64,000 bases of DNA, taken from positions 114,678-178,677 of the forward strand of contig JAGZJZ010000009.1 of assembly GCA_018365455.1 (NCBI GenBank), given 5' to 3'. The notes beneath the pieces are model-generated. The model was not told the DNA's origin. It did not search any database and worked only from the letters and a program-made list of their open reading frames with translations. This DNA is from Clostridiales bacterium (GTDB taxonomy: Bacteria; Bacillota; Clostridia; Lachnospirales; Lachnospiraceae). Shown piece by piece: positions 35,410-44,167 of this stretch (position 1 is the stretch's first letter; each line of letters begins with the position of its first letter). A program made the translations under genes and the position numbers.

Positions 35410-36837
35410 TTAATCACGCTCCAGTACCTCCAGATATTTTCCGGAATAGTCTTTCATTCCCTGAAGCGAAAATCCTTTTTCCCTATATTGTAATACGTTT
35501 TCCACAAACTCTCCACTTATTTTTTCACCCGGTACGATTAGCGGAATGCCTGGCGGGTAGAGATACACGAATTCTCCGGCGATACGCCCTATGGCATTTT
35601 CCAGCAATATCCTCTCCATCCTCCGCTCCACTGCACGGCAGACAGGCATTTCCGTCAAGTTATTCATTCCGGCATATGACCTTTTTTCTAATTGGACAGG
35701 ATCCTTTGCCAGCAGTCTTCTGTCAATCTCTTCCAGCGCCTGATACAGCCTGTCAAAGCCCTCCCGGGAGTCTCCTATGGATGTTAACGCAAGTGCATAA
35801 TCCCCCGCTGCCATTTCCAGCTGGAGATGGTAGTGCTGCAGCAATTCTTCATACAACTCATTTCCGCTCATGCTGCCATTTTTTATGTATAGAATCAGCT
35901 TTGACAGATCCAGATCAGCGACATCCTTCTCTCTTGCCAATTCCTCTTTTCCAGCCAGACCCACCATTTGTAATTCACCGGTTTTTGTACGGAACTGCTC
36001 CAGATTTTCTACGAACTCACCAAAGAGCCTGTCACCCGATTCCTCCAGCATCCGTATGCACTGGTCCACTCCCGCCATGAGCAGATAAGAGGGGCTGCTG
36101 GTCTGATAAATACCCAGATATCTTTCCAGCACTGCTTGATCTACAAGACTGCCGTTTAAATGAATCAGTCCTGTCTGGGTAAATGCCGGCATCGTTTTAT
36201 GCAGGCTGTGAATAACAATATCTGCCCCTTTTCCAATGGAATTCTTGGGAAAATACGGATGAAACCCAAAATGCGCACCATGTGCCTCATCCACAATCAG
36301 GGGTTTTTGATAAGTATGGCAGATATCCGCTATCTTTTCCACATCCGAAACTACCCCGTCATATGAAGGGGATGTAATTATAACTGCCTGGATATCCGGA
36401 GCAGTTATCAACATTTCCCGGATTTTTTTAGGACTTAATCCACAATTCAAGCCAATGCCCTGTTCCTGTTGTGGATAAATATATACGGCGTCTAATTCTC
36501 TGATCAAAACACTGTGGTAAACAGCCTTATGGCAGTTTCTTGCCATAAGAATCTTACCTCCTATGGATGTGCATGCAGAGACTGCGCCAAGAATTCCGGC
36601 TGTACTTCCATTTACCAGAAAATAAGTATTCTCAGAACCGTAGACTGCTGCCGCCCGCTCCTGAGCCTCTTTTAGTATTCCCTCAGCATGATGCAGATTA
36701 TCAAACCCCTCAATTTCTGTAATATCTGTCTCTATGGGATTCATAAAACCACCCAGACGCCGTTTATGTCCGGGCATATGAAAAGGATAATAATCTGATT
36801 TGGCGTAATCTCTTAATTGGTCATATAAATAAGGCAT
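35410..36837 (-). CDS. Orn/Lys/Arg decarboxylase-like PLP enzyme
   Basis: A 475-residue fold-type I pyridoxal-phosphate enzyme of the arginine/lysine/ornithine decarboxylase family (YaaO type). The signature PFHMPGHKRR opens the protein. The PLP-binding Lys is in SLHKTMPAFTQTG near residue 222, and VDEAHGAHFGFHP carries the cofactor Asp and His. The C-terminal domain ends with LYPPGIPLIVPGE, also typical. It would make a polyamine precursor such as agmatine or cadaverine; the substrate cannot be decided by eye. It heads the conserved cluster that runs through the kinase, holB, ricT, trmN6 and rsmI. AAGGAA precedes the ATG. Confidence 0.9.
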   Translation of the reverse strand: MPYLYDQLRDYAKSDYYPFHMPGHKRRLGGFMNPIETDITEIEGFDNLHHAEGILKEAQERAAAVYGSENTYFLVNGSTAGILGAVSACTSIGGKILMARNCHKAVYHSVLIRELDAVYIYPQQEQGIGLNCGLSPKKIREMLITAPDIQAVIITSPSYDGVVSDVEKIADICHTYQKPLIVDEAHGAHFGFHPYFPKNSIGKGADIVIHSLHKTMPAFTQTGLIHLNGSLVDQAVLERYLGIYQTSSPSYLLMAGVDQCIRMLEESGDRLFGEFVENLEQFRTKTGELQMVGLAGKEELAREKDVADLDLSKLILYIKNGSMSGNELYEELLQHYHLQLEMAAGDYALALTSIGDSREGFDRLYQALEEIDRRLLAKDPVQLEKRSYAGMNNLTEMPVCRAVERRMERILLENAIGRIAGEFVYLYPPGIPLIVPGEKISGEFVENVLQYREKGFSLQGMKDYSGKYLEVLERD

Positions 36838-36924
36838 TTTCTATTCCTTTCTTTCTGGTCATACGGTAAAGCATTTGTAAAAGGCTTCCTTTTAAGATTC
36901 TATTTGGGGAATCCCAAAAGACGC

Positions 36925-38298
36925 TTAAAATAAATCCTGCAAGATCTGGGCAGCCGTTTTATTCCGATACCCGTCCGGGTCTGTCATAACTGCATTTCCC
37001 GATACATCCCAGCGCATCTGGGCATAGTGGGACAGGTAGCTTTCCCCCCGCATACAATTTGGGTATTTCTTATACCACTTGGGAAAATAGTTCTTCATGT
37101 AATAGGTTGCCAGATTTACAGCCTCACTGGAAGTATTTCCATAGCGGTCCACGGTGCCGTTTATCTGCACTCCCTGGGGACTGCTGTGCACCAGTACCAC
37201 ACTTCCATCCTGACATGCTCCCACTACAATCCACACATGCCCGCAGTCACTGCAGGAAGAACTCATAATATCTCCAGGCATATAATTACGGACGCTGAAA
37301 CGGCTCACATACTGACCCCAGCCTCTGGATGCATAATTGGATGCCATATCCTCCGCTTTCATAACATAGCCTTCTTTTCCACTGGTTGTGTTCATAATAT
37401 TGTAGATACACCAACCCACATACCCGGAACAGTCCAGTCCGTTGCGAATCTGATACCGGGTCTGGTTATAGTCATAGCTGCTGTCCTGTTTGTTAAAAAA
37501 CCGTTCCCATTCAGGACTGACCCCTATGGTAGTGGCATCTGTTCCGGCTCCCGTATCCGCTTCATTCCAGCCGCCTCCCCACACATACATGGTCTTGCCT
37601 GCCGGCTCCATTGCCGTCTTAAGAAACTTCTTCAGCGTGGATTTTCCTTTTTTCTTAACCTTTGGCACTTTTGCTTCCACCGCAGAACTATATTTGCTGT
37701 AATAGATCTTACCGTCCGCCTTTCTTCTGGTCTTAACCTTGAATTTACAGACAGCTCCGGCTTTTAACCCTTTCATCTGATAGCTTCTTTTGGTAGTAGA
37801 TGCAATTTTGACATATTTATTCCGGCTCTCACTGTACTGATAGATGGAATACCCGGTTGCCCCTGCCGCCTTTTCCCAGCTTAAGGTAATGCTGTTCTGA
37901 TCTGCCTTAGCCCTCACGCCTGACGGCTTCTTCACCACGGGTTTGGGCACTGCTGTTACCACTTTAGAAAATGAACTGGAAATCGTCTTCCCCTTTTTTA
38001 TGGCATAGGCTTTTATTTTAAAACGATAGCTCACTCCGCATTTCAACTTGCGGAAAGTATAGGAAGTTCCGAATGTCTTCTGAACACGCCGGTAATTGTT
38101 TTTCTTCGGATCGTATTGATAAATACGGTAATATCTGGCGCCTTTGCTGGATTTCCAGGTAAGCTTTACTGTTTTGTCCCCTAGCACCGCTTTTACATTT
38201 TCCGGTCGGTTCTGTTTTGCTTCTGCGTGGACAGGCATAACCGCAGTCATTACCACCACCATCATCATAACAGCCAGACTCCATTTCAAATATTTCAT
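36925..38298 (-). CDS. Secreted Fn3-NlpC/P60-like cysteine peptidase
   Basis: A 457-residue exported protein. The signal peptide (residues 1-26) ends in VHAEA. Two Fn3 domains follow (about 30-115 and 120-210); they are close in style to the C-terminal Fn3 pairs of the GH101 and GH110 enzymes in this window. Next comes a Lys-rich linker (VPKVKKKGKS) and an NlpC/P60-like amidase domain (about 225-457), with the catalytic Cys in GLDCSGYVGW and the His in DCGHVWIVVG. Such enzymes cut peptide stems of peptidoglycan, and here the Fn3 pair probably positions the enzyme. The insert between Cys and His is longer than in the minimal family. I chose the ATG at 38298 (AGGAGGGGG upstream) over the GTG just before it. 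Confidence 0.82.
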   Translation of the reverse strand: MKYLKWSLAVMMMVVVMTAVMPVHAEAKQNRPENVKAVLGDKTVKLTWKSSKGARYYRIYQYDPKKNNYRRVQKTFGTSYTFRKLKCGVSYRFKIKAYAIKKGKTISSSFSKVVTAVPKPVVKKPSGVRAKADQNSITLSWEKAAGATGYSIYQYSESRNKYVKIASTTKRSYQMKGLKAGAVCKFKVKTRRKADGKIYYSKYSSAVEAKVPKVKKKGKSTLKKFLKTAMEPAGKTMYVWGGGWNEADTGAGTDATTIGVSPEWERFFNKQDSSYDYNQTRYQIRNGLDCSGYVGWCIYNIMNTTSGKEGYVMKAEDMASNYASRGWGQYVSRFSVRNYMPGDIMSSSCSDCGHVWIVVGACQDGSVVLVHSSPQGVQINGTVDRYGNTSSEAVNLATYYMKNYFPKWYKKYPNCMRGESYLSHYAQMRWDVSGNAVMTDPDGYRNKTAAQILQDLF

Positions 38299-38389
38299 CA
38301 CTGTACCCCCTCCTATCTGTAACTGAGTAAATTTTAACTTATTTTATCATGGGGCTGGCTGATTCACAAGGAGGAATCCACGTGATCGC

Positions 38390-38424
38390 ACAAAAACGGC
38401 ACTGCACTTAAAAAGTACAATGCC
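38390..38424 (-). terminator. Terminator downstream of the amylosucrase-like gene
   Basis: Minus-strand stem GGCATTGTAC/GTGCAGTGCC followed by GTTTTTG, about ten bases past the stop codon. Confidence 0.75.
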
Positions 38425-38435
38425 AGATTGTAAAA

Positions 38436-40433
38436 TTATTTTCTCTTCAGCCAGTAAAAACCGTATCCCGGCATCTTAACACCGGACGCTCTCATCTCTT
38501 TACCGGTAACCAAGTCCTGATACATTCCATCCTCTTCGTTAATCCACGCGATTCTTTCATTTTCGCTAAAGTTAAAAAGTCCTGTCACTTTCTCACCATC
38601 AGCCATGCGAACCAAACACAATACGCTGTTATCCCAGGTCTCCAGTGTCCATGTGTCCGCTGTAGACACAAACGCCTTATGGCTCCTGCGAATATTTTCC
38701 AGCTGTCCCAACCGTGAAAATACCTGCCCCTGCACAGATTTGTCATCGCCTATATACGCTGTCAGCTCCCATTTAAACGCCCCGCGGTGGATATATCGGG
38801 AGTCAGGAGCCTTGTTGGGATCCTCTTTGTAGCTGTAATCGTTAACCTGGGCGATCTCATCCCCGCTGTAAATTACCGGTATCCCGGACTGCATAAACAT
38901 ATATGCATGCAGCATGATATCCAGCTGGATTGCCTGCTTCATCCCCTGCTCGTCCTGTTCAAATCCTGCTTTTTCCACACCGCACATGGAAGCAGTTGTT
39001 CCGCAGAAACGTGCATCGCCCGTCACCGGATCTGCATTGTATAATTCTCCCCGGCTGAAGCTGCCTTCCAGACTGCCTGTAAAGAAGTCATTAATGTACT
39101 GCTTATGCGGCCGCTCCTCCATTCCCCAGTTTTTCAGGGTCTTATAATCCAGCCCCCATCCAATGTCATCGTGACATCTGAGGTAATTCAGAAAGGTATA
39201 TTCCTTGGGAAGCCTGTCGATAATTTCCATCTGCTGTTTTAACAGCCTCACATCCCTGGTTGCAACCGAATTCCAGGTAGTCGCCATGGTGGTGACGTTG
39301 TAAAGCATATGGCACTCGGGCTTGTCTACTGATCCAAAATACGGAGTAACCTTCTCCGGTTCCATTACCACCTCTCCCAGAAGCAGAATACCAGGGCATA
39401 CAATTTCCCCGATCATACGCATCATGCGGACGATGGTATGAACCTGGGGCAGATTGCGGCAGTCCGTCCCGATCTGTTTCCAGATATAAGGAACCGCATC
39501 AATACGGATAATATCTATCCCCTGATTTGCGAAGAAAAGGAAATTGTACATCATTTCATTAAATACCGTAGGATTCTGATAGTTCAAATCCCATTGATAA
39601 GGATAAAAGCTGGTCATGACAAAATTCCGGTTCTCGGGCAGGTAGGTAAAGTTCCCCGGAGCCGTTGTCGGGAATACCTGAGGCACGGTCCGCTCAAACA
39701 TCGCCGGAATAGAATAGTTGTCATAGAAGAAATAACGGCTCATATATTCGCCCTCTCCCTGTCTTGCCCGCACTGCCCACTCATGATCCTCAGAAGTATG
39801 GTTCATTACAAAATCAAGGCACACGCTCATCTCTCTCTTGTGGCATTCCTCTGCAAGTTCCGCAAGGTCATCCATAGTCCCCAGATTATCCTGGACTTTC
39901 CGAAAATCAGACACTGCATATCCGCCGTCTGACCGCCCCTCAGGTGACTGCAGAAGAGGCATCAGGTGCACATAGTTCACATTACACTGTTCAATATAAT
40001 CCAGCTTCCCCTTCACTCCCTGCAGGTTCCCGGCAAAATTATCCACATACAGCATCATGCCAAGCATATCACTTTGCTTGAACCAATCCTGTTTCTGCTC
40101 CCTTTTCTGATCCAGATTCTTAAGGGCTGCTTTCCGGTCCTGATAAAATCCATACATATTTTTACACAGATCATCAAACATGTAATCATTGTTATATAAC
40201 TCCATATAGAGCCATCTCAATTCATCCACATGTCTGTTAAACCGTTCCTGGTAGGGATCCATATCAACTGCACTTTCCGAAAACGTCTCCAGAACCGGCC
40301 GCATTTTATCCTCGTCCTGCTCCTTTCCCATTTCCTTTGTCAGCTTTTCTTCCGCTTTTTTCGATGTTTCCTGCACATTTACACTTTGTTTTGAAACCTT
40401 TGAAACTGTCTTCTTAACTGATTTTTTCTTCAT
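38436..40433 (-). CDS. Amylosucrase-like GH13 enzyme (subfamily 4 type)
   Basis: A 665-residue GH13 enzyme. The order of motifs matches amylosucrase and sucrose hydrolase: an N-terminal helical domain with ELRWLYMELYN, VCLDFVMNHTSEDHEWA, the nucleophile region DIIRIDAVPYIWKQIGT (Asp of RID), LLLGEVVM with the acid/base Glu, and FLNYLRCHDDIGWG (transition-state Asp). Amylosucrases use sucrose to extend alpha-1,4-glucan and release fructose; simple sucrose hydrolysis is also possible. I chose the ATG at 40433 with GGAGG five bases upstream; the open frame extends 39 codons further but without a site. Residues 1-50 are Lys-, Gln- and Glu-rich and unlike the family. There is no signal peptide, so it acts in the cytoplasm. 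Confidence 0.87.
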   Translation of the reverse strand: MKKKSVKKTVSKVSKQSVNVQETSKKAEEKLTKEMGKEQDEDKMRPVLETFSESAVDMDPYQERFNRHVDELRWLYMELYNNDYMFDDLCKNMYGFYQDRKAALKNLDQKREQKQDWFKQSDMLGMMLYVDNFAGNLQGVKGKLDYIEQCNVNYVHLMPLLQSPEGRSDGGYAVSDFRKVQDNLGTMDDLAELAEECHKREMSVCLDFVMNHTSEDHEWAVRARQGEGEYMSRYFFYDNYSIPAMFERTVPQVFPTTAPGNFTYLPENRNFVMTSFYPYQWDLNYQNPTVFNEMMYNFLFFANQGIDIIRIDAVPYIWKQIGTDCRNLPQVHTIVRMMRMIGEIVCPGILLLGEVVMEPEKVTPYFGSVDKPECHMLYNVTTMATTWNSVATRDVRLLKQQMEIIDRLPKEYTFLNYLRCHDDIGWGLDYKTLKNWGMEERPHKQYINDFFTGSLEGSFSRGELYNADPVTGDARFCGTTASMCGVEKAGFEQDEQGMKQAIQLDIMLHAYMFMQSGIPVIYSGDEIAQVNDYSYKEDPNKAPDSRYIHRGAFKWELTAYIGDDKSVQGQVFSRLGQLENIRRSHKAFVSTADTWTLETWDNSVLCLVRMADGEKVTGLFNFSENERIAWINEEDGMYQDLVTGKEMRASGVKMPGYGFYWLKRK

Positions 40434-40610
40434 ACATTCCTCCATCTGCGCAGTACCGCACCAATTTTGCATTTCAGGGTGTAAACCTCTATCAATCTTC
40501 CTTTTTTGGAATCCACTGCGCCTAAGAATCCGGTTCTTTGCAATGCCCATAACTCACTCCGGCTTCTTATATCCCTTTCTTTATCTGTCTACTGGTTACA
40601 AACTAACTGT

Positions 40611-40619
40611 ATTATAGCA
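40611..40619 (-). promoter_or_regulatory. Extended -10 promoter of the amylosucrase-like gene
   Basis: Minus-strand TGCTATAAT (extended -10) with a weak TGGTAA 17 bases upstream. It lies in the 460-base gap 40434-40893. Apart from this and the permease terminator, nothing else was recognised in that gap. Confidence 0.5.
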
Positions 40620-40780
40620 AAGTTTTTCAGACTTTACCATTGTCAGATGTGAATAAAAGCGGTAACAATGTACGGAGTGTTACTGTTCAGACCGTGCCCC
40701 GTGCACTTGGCTGCAATTTGTATCTGGTAAGATGGATGGGATGTGTATGAATGTGTATATGATTAAAAAGATAGCATAAG

Positions 40781-40818
40781 TAAAGGAGTGGGGAACCAAT
40801 GGTTTCGCCACTCCTTCG
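40781..40818 (-). terminator. Hairpin downstream of the nucleobase permease gene
   Basis: Stem AAGGAGTGG/CCACTCCTT with an inner GGAACC/GGTTTC stem. The following T-run on the minus strand is interrupted, so termination may be partial. Confidence 0.6.
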
Positions 40819-40893
40819 ATATACATATTTGTTTCAGCAGAGAAACCAGCCATCCTTCAAATCTTCCTCTTGAATTATATCTGTTAACTTTCG

Positions 40894-42252
40894 TTAAGAA
40901 GAAACGCTCTCCCCGCCGTCCCCTTCCCCGGAAACCTCCATATTAGCAGGAAGCACCAGATTCATTACAATGGCAATAATAAATACAATTGCAACACAAT
41001 TATTCGCTAAAACTTCCTGTACCATTTTGGGGAAAATTGTAAAAATGGCAGGAACCTGTGTAAATCCAATTCCGATTCCCAGGGACAACGCCGTAATAAC
41101 GGTATTTCTCTGATTAAAGCCACATCTTGTAATCATCTGGACACCGCTCACAACAATGGAACCGAACATCATGATTGTACAGCCTCCCAAAACCGCATCC
41201 GGAAGGGTGGACAGCAGTTTTCCAATAACCGGAAACAGCCCCGCAAGTATCATGACACAGGCACCTGTCATAATAGTAAAACGGTTCACCACTTTTGTCA
41301 TGGCGATCAGTCCCACATTCTGGCTGAAAGAAGTAATCGGCAGGCACCCAAACAGAGAAGAGACTGAGCTCATATACCCGTCGCAGGCAAGAGACCCGGA
41401 TATTTCCTTGTCCGTCACGTCTCTCTTTAAGCCTGTTACAGCCATGGCAGAAGTATCTCCGATCGTTTCTGTGGCGGAAACGAGAAAGATAACCGTTACG
41501 GCAATAATTGCACTCATATTGAATTCCGGTATAAACGGAAGCACCTTTGGCAGTGCAATAATACCGGCAGAAGCCACTTCCGAGAAATTCACCATGCCCA
41601 TCGCCATAGCTAAAATGTATCCGACCACAAGCCCAAAGAGTACGGATAACTGTTTCCAGAAGGATTTGGCGAATATATTAAATACCAGACAGCTTACCAA
41701 TGTTACAGTTCCCAAAATCAGATTCTGTGCAGATCCGAAGTTTTCGCTTCCGGCACCTCCTCCAAAAGAAGACGCCCCAACATTCAGCAGGGAAAAACCA
41801 ATTGCAGTAACGACACACGCCGCTACAATGGGTGCTACAATTTTCCTCCAGTATTTCGCACAAAGACCCAGTGTACCTTCTATAATACCTCCGATCAAAA
41901 TGGCGCCAATGGCGGCGGGATAACCAAATGTGGCTGCAACATAACCCAGGATCGTCACAAAGGTAAAACTTACCCCCATTACAATCGGCAGTCTTGCCCC
42001 AATCTTCCATAGCGGATATAATTGAATCAAAGTACCGATTCCTGCAATAAACATTGCATTTTGAATTAACATCGCCTTTTGTTCAGGCGTAAGGCCTGCT
42101 GCATTTGTCACAATAATTATCGGTGCTATATTAGCCACGAACATTGCAAGTACATGCTGCAAACCAAAGGGGATCGCCTTGGAAATGGGCACACGGCCAT
42201 TCAGCTGGTAGATATTTTCCACCCTGGCATTTGAATTTACATTTGCTTTCAT
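40894..42252 (-). CDS. NCS2 family uracil/xanthine permease
   Basis: A 452-residue nucleobase symporter with about fourteen membrane segments. Family marks include GLQHVLAMFVANIAPIIIV near the start, the loop VSATETIGDTSA that carries the substrate-binding Glu (near residue 265), and SSLFGCLPITSFSQNVGLIAMT, with the substrate-contacting Gln-Asn. The TETIGD and QNVG motifs place it with xanthine/uric-acid transporters (UacT/XanQ/PbuX group) more than with uracil transporters, but the precise base cannot be called. I looked for a purine riboswitch in the leader 42253-42440 and saw none. It is divergent from the ECF sigma gene. Confidence 0.88.
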   Translation of the reverse strand: MKANVNSNARVENIYQLNGRVPISKAIPFGLQHVLAMFVANIAPIIIVTNAAGLTPEQKAMLIQNAMFIAGIGTLIQLYPLWKIGARLPIVMGVSFTFVTILGYVAATFGYPAAIGAILIGGIIEGTLGLCAKYWRKIVAPIVAACVVTAIGFSLLNVGASSFGGGAGSENFGSAQNLILGTVTLVSCLVFNIFAKSFWKQLSVLFGLVVGYILAMAMGMVNFSEVASAGIIALPKVLPFIPEFNMSAIIAVTVIFLVSATETIGDTSAMAVTGLKRDVTDKEISGSLACDGYMSSVSSLFGCLPITSFSQNVGLIAMTKVVNRFTIMTGACVMILAGLFPVIGKLLSTLPDAVLGGCTIMMFGSIVVSGVQMITRCGFNQRNTVITALSLGIGIGFTQVPAIFTIFPKMVQEVLANNCVAIVFIIAIVMNLVLPANMEVSGEGDGGESVSS

Positions 42253-42378
42253 TTCTTTCTCCTTTAGTAGTTTCTTGGCAACTCTTTAGTCACTAAATTT
42301 ACAACAGATTTATTTTACTATAAAAATATGGGTATGGGTATAAAATTTTTATGGAAATTTAATAAATATAGAAAAATA

Positions 42379-42404
42379 TGTAACCTTTTGCGGCTGAAAA
42401 CGTT
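42379..42404 (+). promoter_or_regulatory. ECF-type promoter, probable autoregulation site
   Basis: TGTAACCTTTT, then CGTT with 16 bases between TGTAAC and CGTT, close to the ECF consensus TGAAAC-N16-CGTC. It stands about 35-60 bases ahead of the sigma factor start. Confidence 0.7.
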
Positions 42405-42439
42405 TATTAAGTGAACGGGAAGGAGGGAAAAGAGGAACA

Positions 42440-42943
42440 GTGAAAAAGGATGACCTGGAACAAATATACAAAGCTTATTATCACGAAATATATTTATACG
42501 CCCTGTCTCTATGTAAAAATACACTGGAAGCAGAGGAGATCACCAGCGATACCTTCTACAAAGCCCTCCTCTGTGCCGAGATCCAGAGCGACTCCATTAA
42601 GTACTGGCTTCTGCGCGTATGCAAAAATATTTTTATCGACCAGGCAAGGCTGAAAAAAAGAAGACCGGTTGCACCATTCGAAGATATCGGCAGCCCATCT
42701 TATGACAACGTGCTGGAGCAAATGATTCAAAGTGAAGATGCAAAAAATCTTTATCACTGTATCTTACAATTACCCGACCGATACCGGGAATTAATCTACA
42801 TGTTCTATTTTATGAATTACAGCTTAAAAGAAATTGCTCTTTTTACAAAGCAATCAGCCGGAACCACCAGAACAGCTCTCTGCAGATCCAGAGATAAGCT
42901 GCGCTCTATATTAGAAAAGGAGGGGTACCATGAATTTCCATGA
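42440..42943 (+). CDS. ECF-type RNA polymerase sigma factor
   Basis: A 167-residue sigma-70 family factor with regions 2 and 4 only. Region 2 (about 5-70) contains YKAYYHEIYLYALSLCKN and EITSDTFYKAL, then the WLLRVCKNIFID that opens the promoter. Region 4 (about 110-160) has LPDRYRELIYMFYFMNYSLKEIA and the recognition helix around SAGTTRTALCRSRDKLR. The start codon is GTG, with AGGAGG 13 bases and AGAGGA three bases ahead; translation could be weak. The gene overlaps the anti-sigma gene by 14 bases. The ECF-type promoter upstream suggests that it drives its own transcription. The trigger is unknown. Confidence 0.9.
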   Translation: MKKDDLEQIYKAYYHEIYLYALSLCKNTLEAEEITSDTFYKALLCAEIQSDSIKYWLLRVCKNIFIDQARLKKRRPVAPFEDIGSPSYDNVLEQMIQSEDAKNLYHCILQLPDRYRELIYMFYFMNYSLKEIALFTKQSAGTTRTALCRSRDKLRSILEKEGYHEFP

Positions 42944-44123
42944 ACTTTTAGAAAAATACAAATCCAACACAGCTACGCCGGAAGAAAAACGGATGGTAGA
43001 AGAAGAATTGGAGAAATACGAAAGCATCACCGAATATTATACAGACCAGATGGGAGAAAATCTGGATTTAGATCTGCTCTCTGAAACAGAAGAATCTGAG
43101 ATCAAAAATGTAAAGAAACACGTAAACCGTAAAATCCGCCGAAACATTTTTATCTCCATCCTGAGCATGCTTGTGATATCGGCAGTCGTCATCCTGATTG
43201 TTAATAAAAACTACTATAATCCCAATAGCGGGATTCCCACGGATCAATACGGTTTTGGACAATTCATGATGGATACCATGGCATTTACGGAAGTCCATTC
43301 CCCGGGATATGCTGCCAATACGGCTGAAGCCGTAAGAGACGGACTTGGCAGCTATCAGATTCAAATCCGCCAGAATAATCATTTCACCAATAAAGAATCT
43401 GTTTTCACCGGAAAAATAATACGGGGAGAATTTATGGACAGCAGCGACTCACTCATAAACTTCTGGCATTTTCCTTCGGCAAACTGTTTTGCCTTTAAAG
43501 AAGGTACTCTGGTCTGGCAGGAATCAAATGGAGTAGAGTACCACGTTCAGCCCCAGGACGACATCCAGTATCAGGCAGATGCCTTAAAGGAACTTCCAAA
43601 ATCATCTCAGGTTTCGGCATATTTTACTTTTGAAAAGAATCTCTCACTGGAAGAGTTCGATAAACTTTATAAAAAATGGAACAATGACGAAGGCCAGGAA
43701 ATATTCATTTCTTATGCAGCCGTTTGGACGGGGCCTCACAATTCAACCGTTGGATTCCAGCCCAGTGGTTCCGGACGTGTGATGGAATCCTCCAAAGAAG
43801 TGGAAAAAAACTATCCATTTCTAAGCCTGGTAAACCACAATGAGGAGCTTGATCAAGATCCCGTGGGAAGCTGGAAGACCCACTTTGAATCACTTTTAAG
43901 CTATCTCGCCGACCGTGGGGAATTCTTAAATGCAATGGCAAATGTCAACGCTATCGGACCCTGGTTTTACAAGGATATCCAATCATATATCAAAGAAAAC
44001 GGCATTCAGATCTATGGTATTTTAGCACAGGGCAGTGCTGATCAGATACTGAGTTTCCTGGAGGAAGAAAAGATAGATGGGTTTAATGTTGATGATGTGA
44101 AGCTATCTATCCTATCCCATTGA
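42930..44123 (+). CDS. Membrane anti-sigma factor with extracytoplasmic sensor domain
   Basis: A 397-residue single-pass membrane protein encoded with the ECF sigma factor. Residues 1-70 form a cytoplasmic helical sigma-binding region (FHELLEKYKSNTATPEEK, a Glu-rich stretch). One membrane helix lies at about residues 72-92 (IFISILSMLVISAVVILIV). The remaining 300 residues are outside, with a Sigma_reg_C-like part near the C terminus (about 230-390). Proteins of this kind hold the sigma factor at the membrane until an external signal releases it. The 14-base overlap with the sigma gene supports coupled translation. The AGGAGG within the end of the sigma gene serves this start. Confidence 0.82.
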   Translation: MNFHELLEKYKSNTATPEEKRMVEEELEKYESITEYYTDQMGENLDLDLLSETEESEIKNVKKHVNRKIRRNIFISILSMLVISAVVILIVNKNYYNPNSGIPTDQYGFGQFMMDTMAFTEVHSPGYAANTAEAVRDGLGSYQIQIRQNNHFTNKESVFTGKIIRGEFMDSSDSLINFWHFPSANCFAFKEGTLVWQESNGVEYHVQPQDDIQYQADALKELPKSSQVSAYFTFEKNLSLEEFDKLYKKWNNDEGQEIFISYAAVWTGPHNSTVGFQPSGSGRVMESSKEVEKNYPFLSLVNHNEELDQDPVGSWKTHFESLLSYLADRGEFLNAMANVNAIGPWFYKDIQSYIKENGIQIYGILAQGSADQILSFLEEEKIDGFNVDDVKLSILSH

Positions 44124-44167
44124 TGTTCCTGAATCAGCTTTTTGCCCCATAATTACTCCTGAATCAG

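Noticed and set aside
40434..40550. 39-codon N-terminal extension of the amylosucrase-like gene
   Set aside because: GGAGG lies directly before the internal ATG at 40433, and the extension has no ribosome site or family similarity.
42253..42378. Purine riboswitch upstream of the nucleobase permease
   Set aside because: No three-way junction or conserved loop sequence could be found in the leader.
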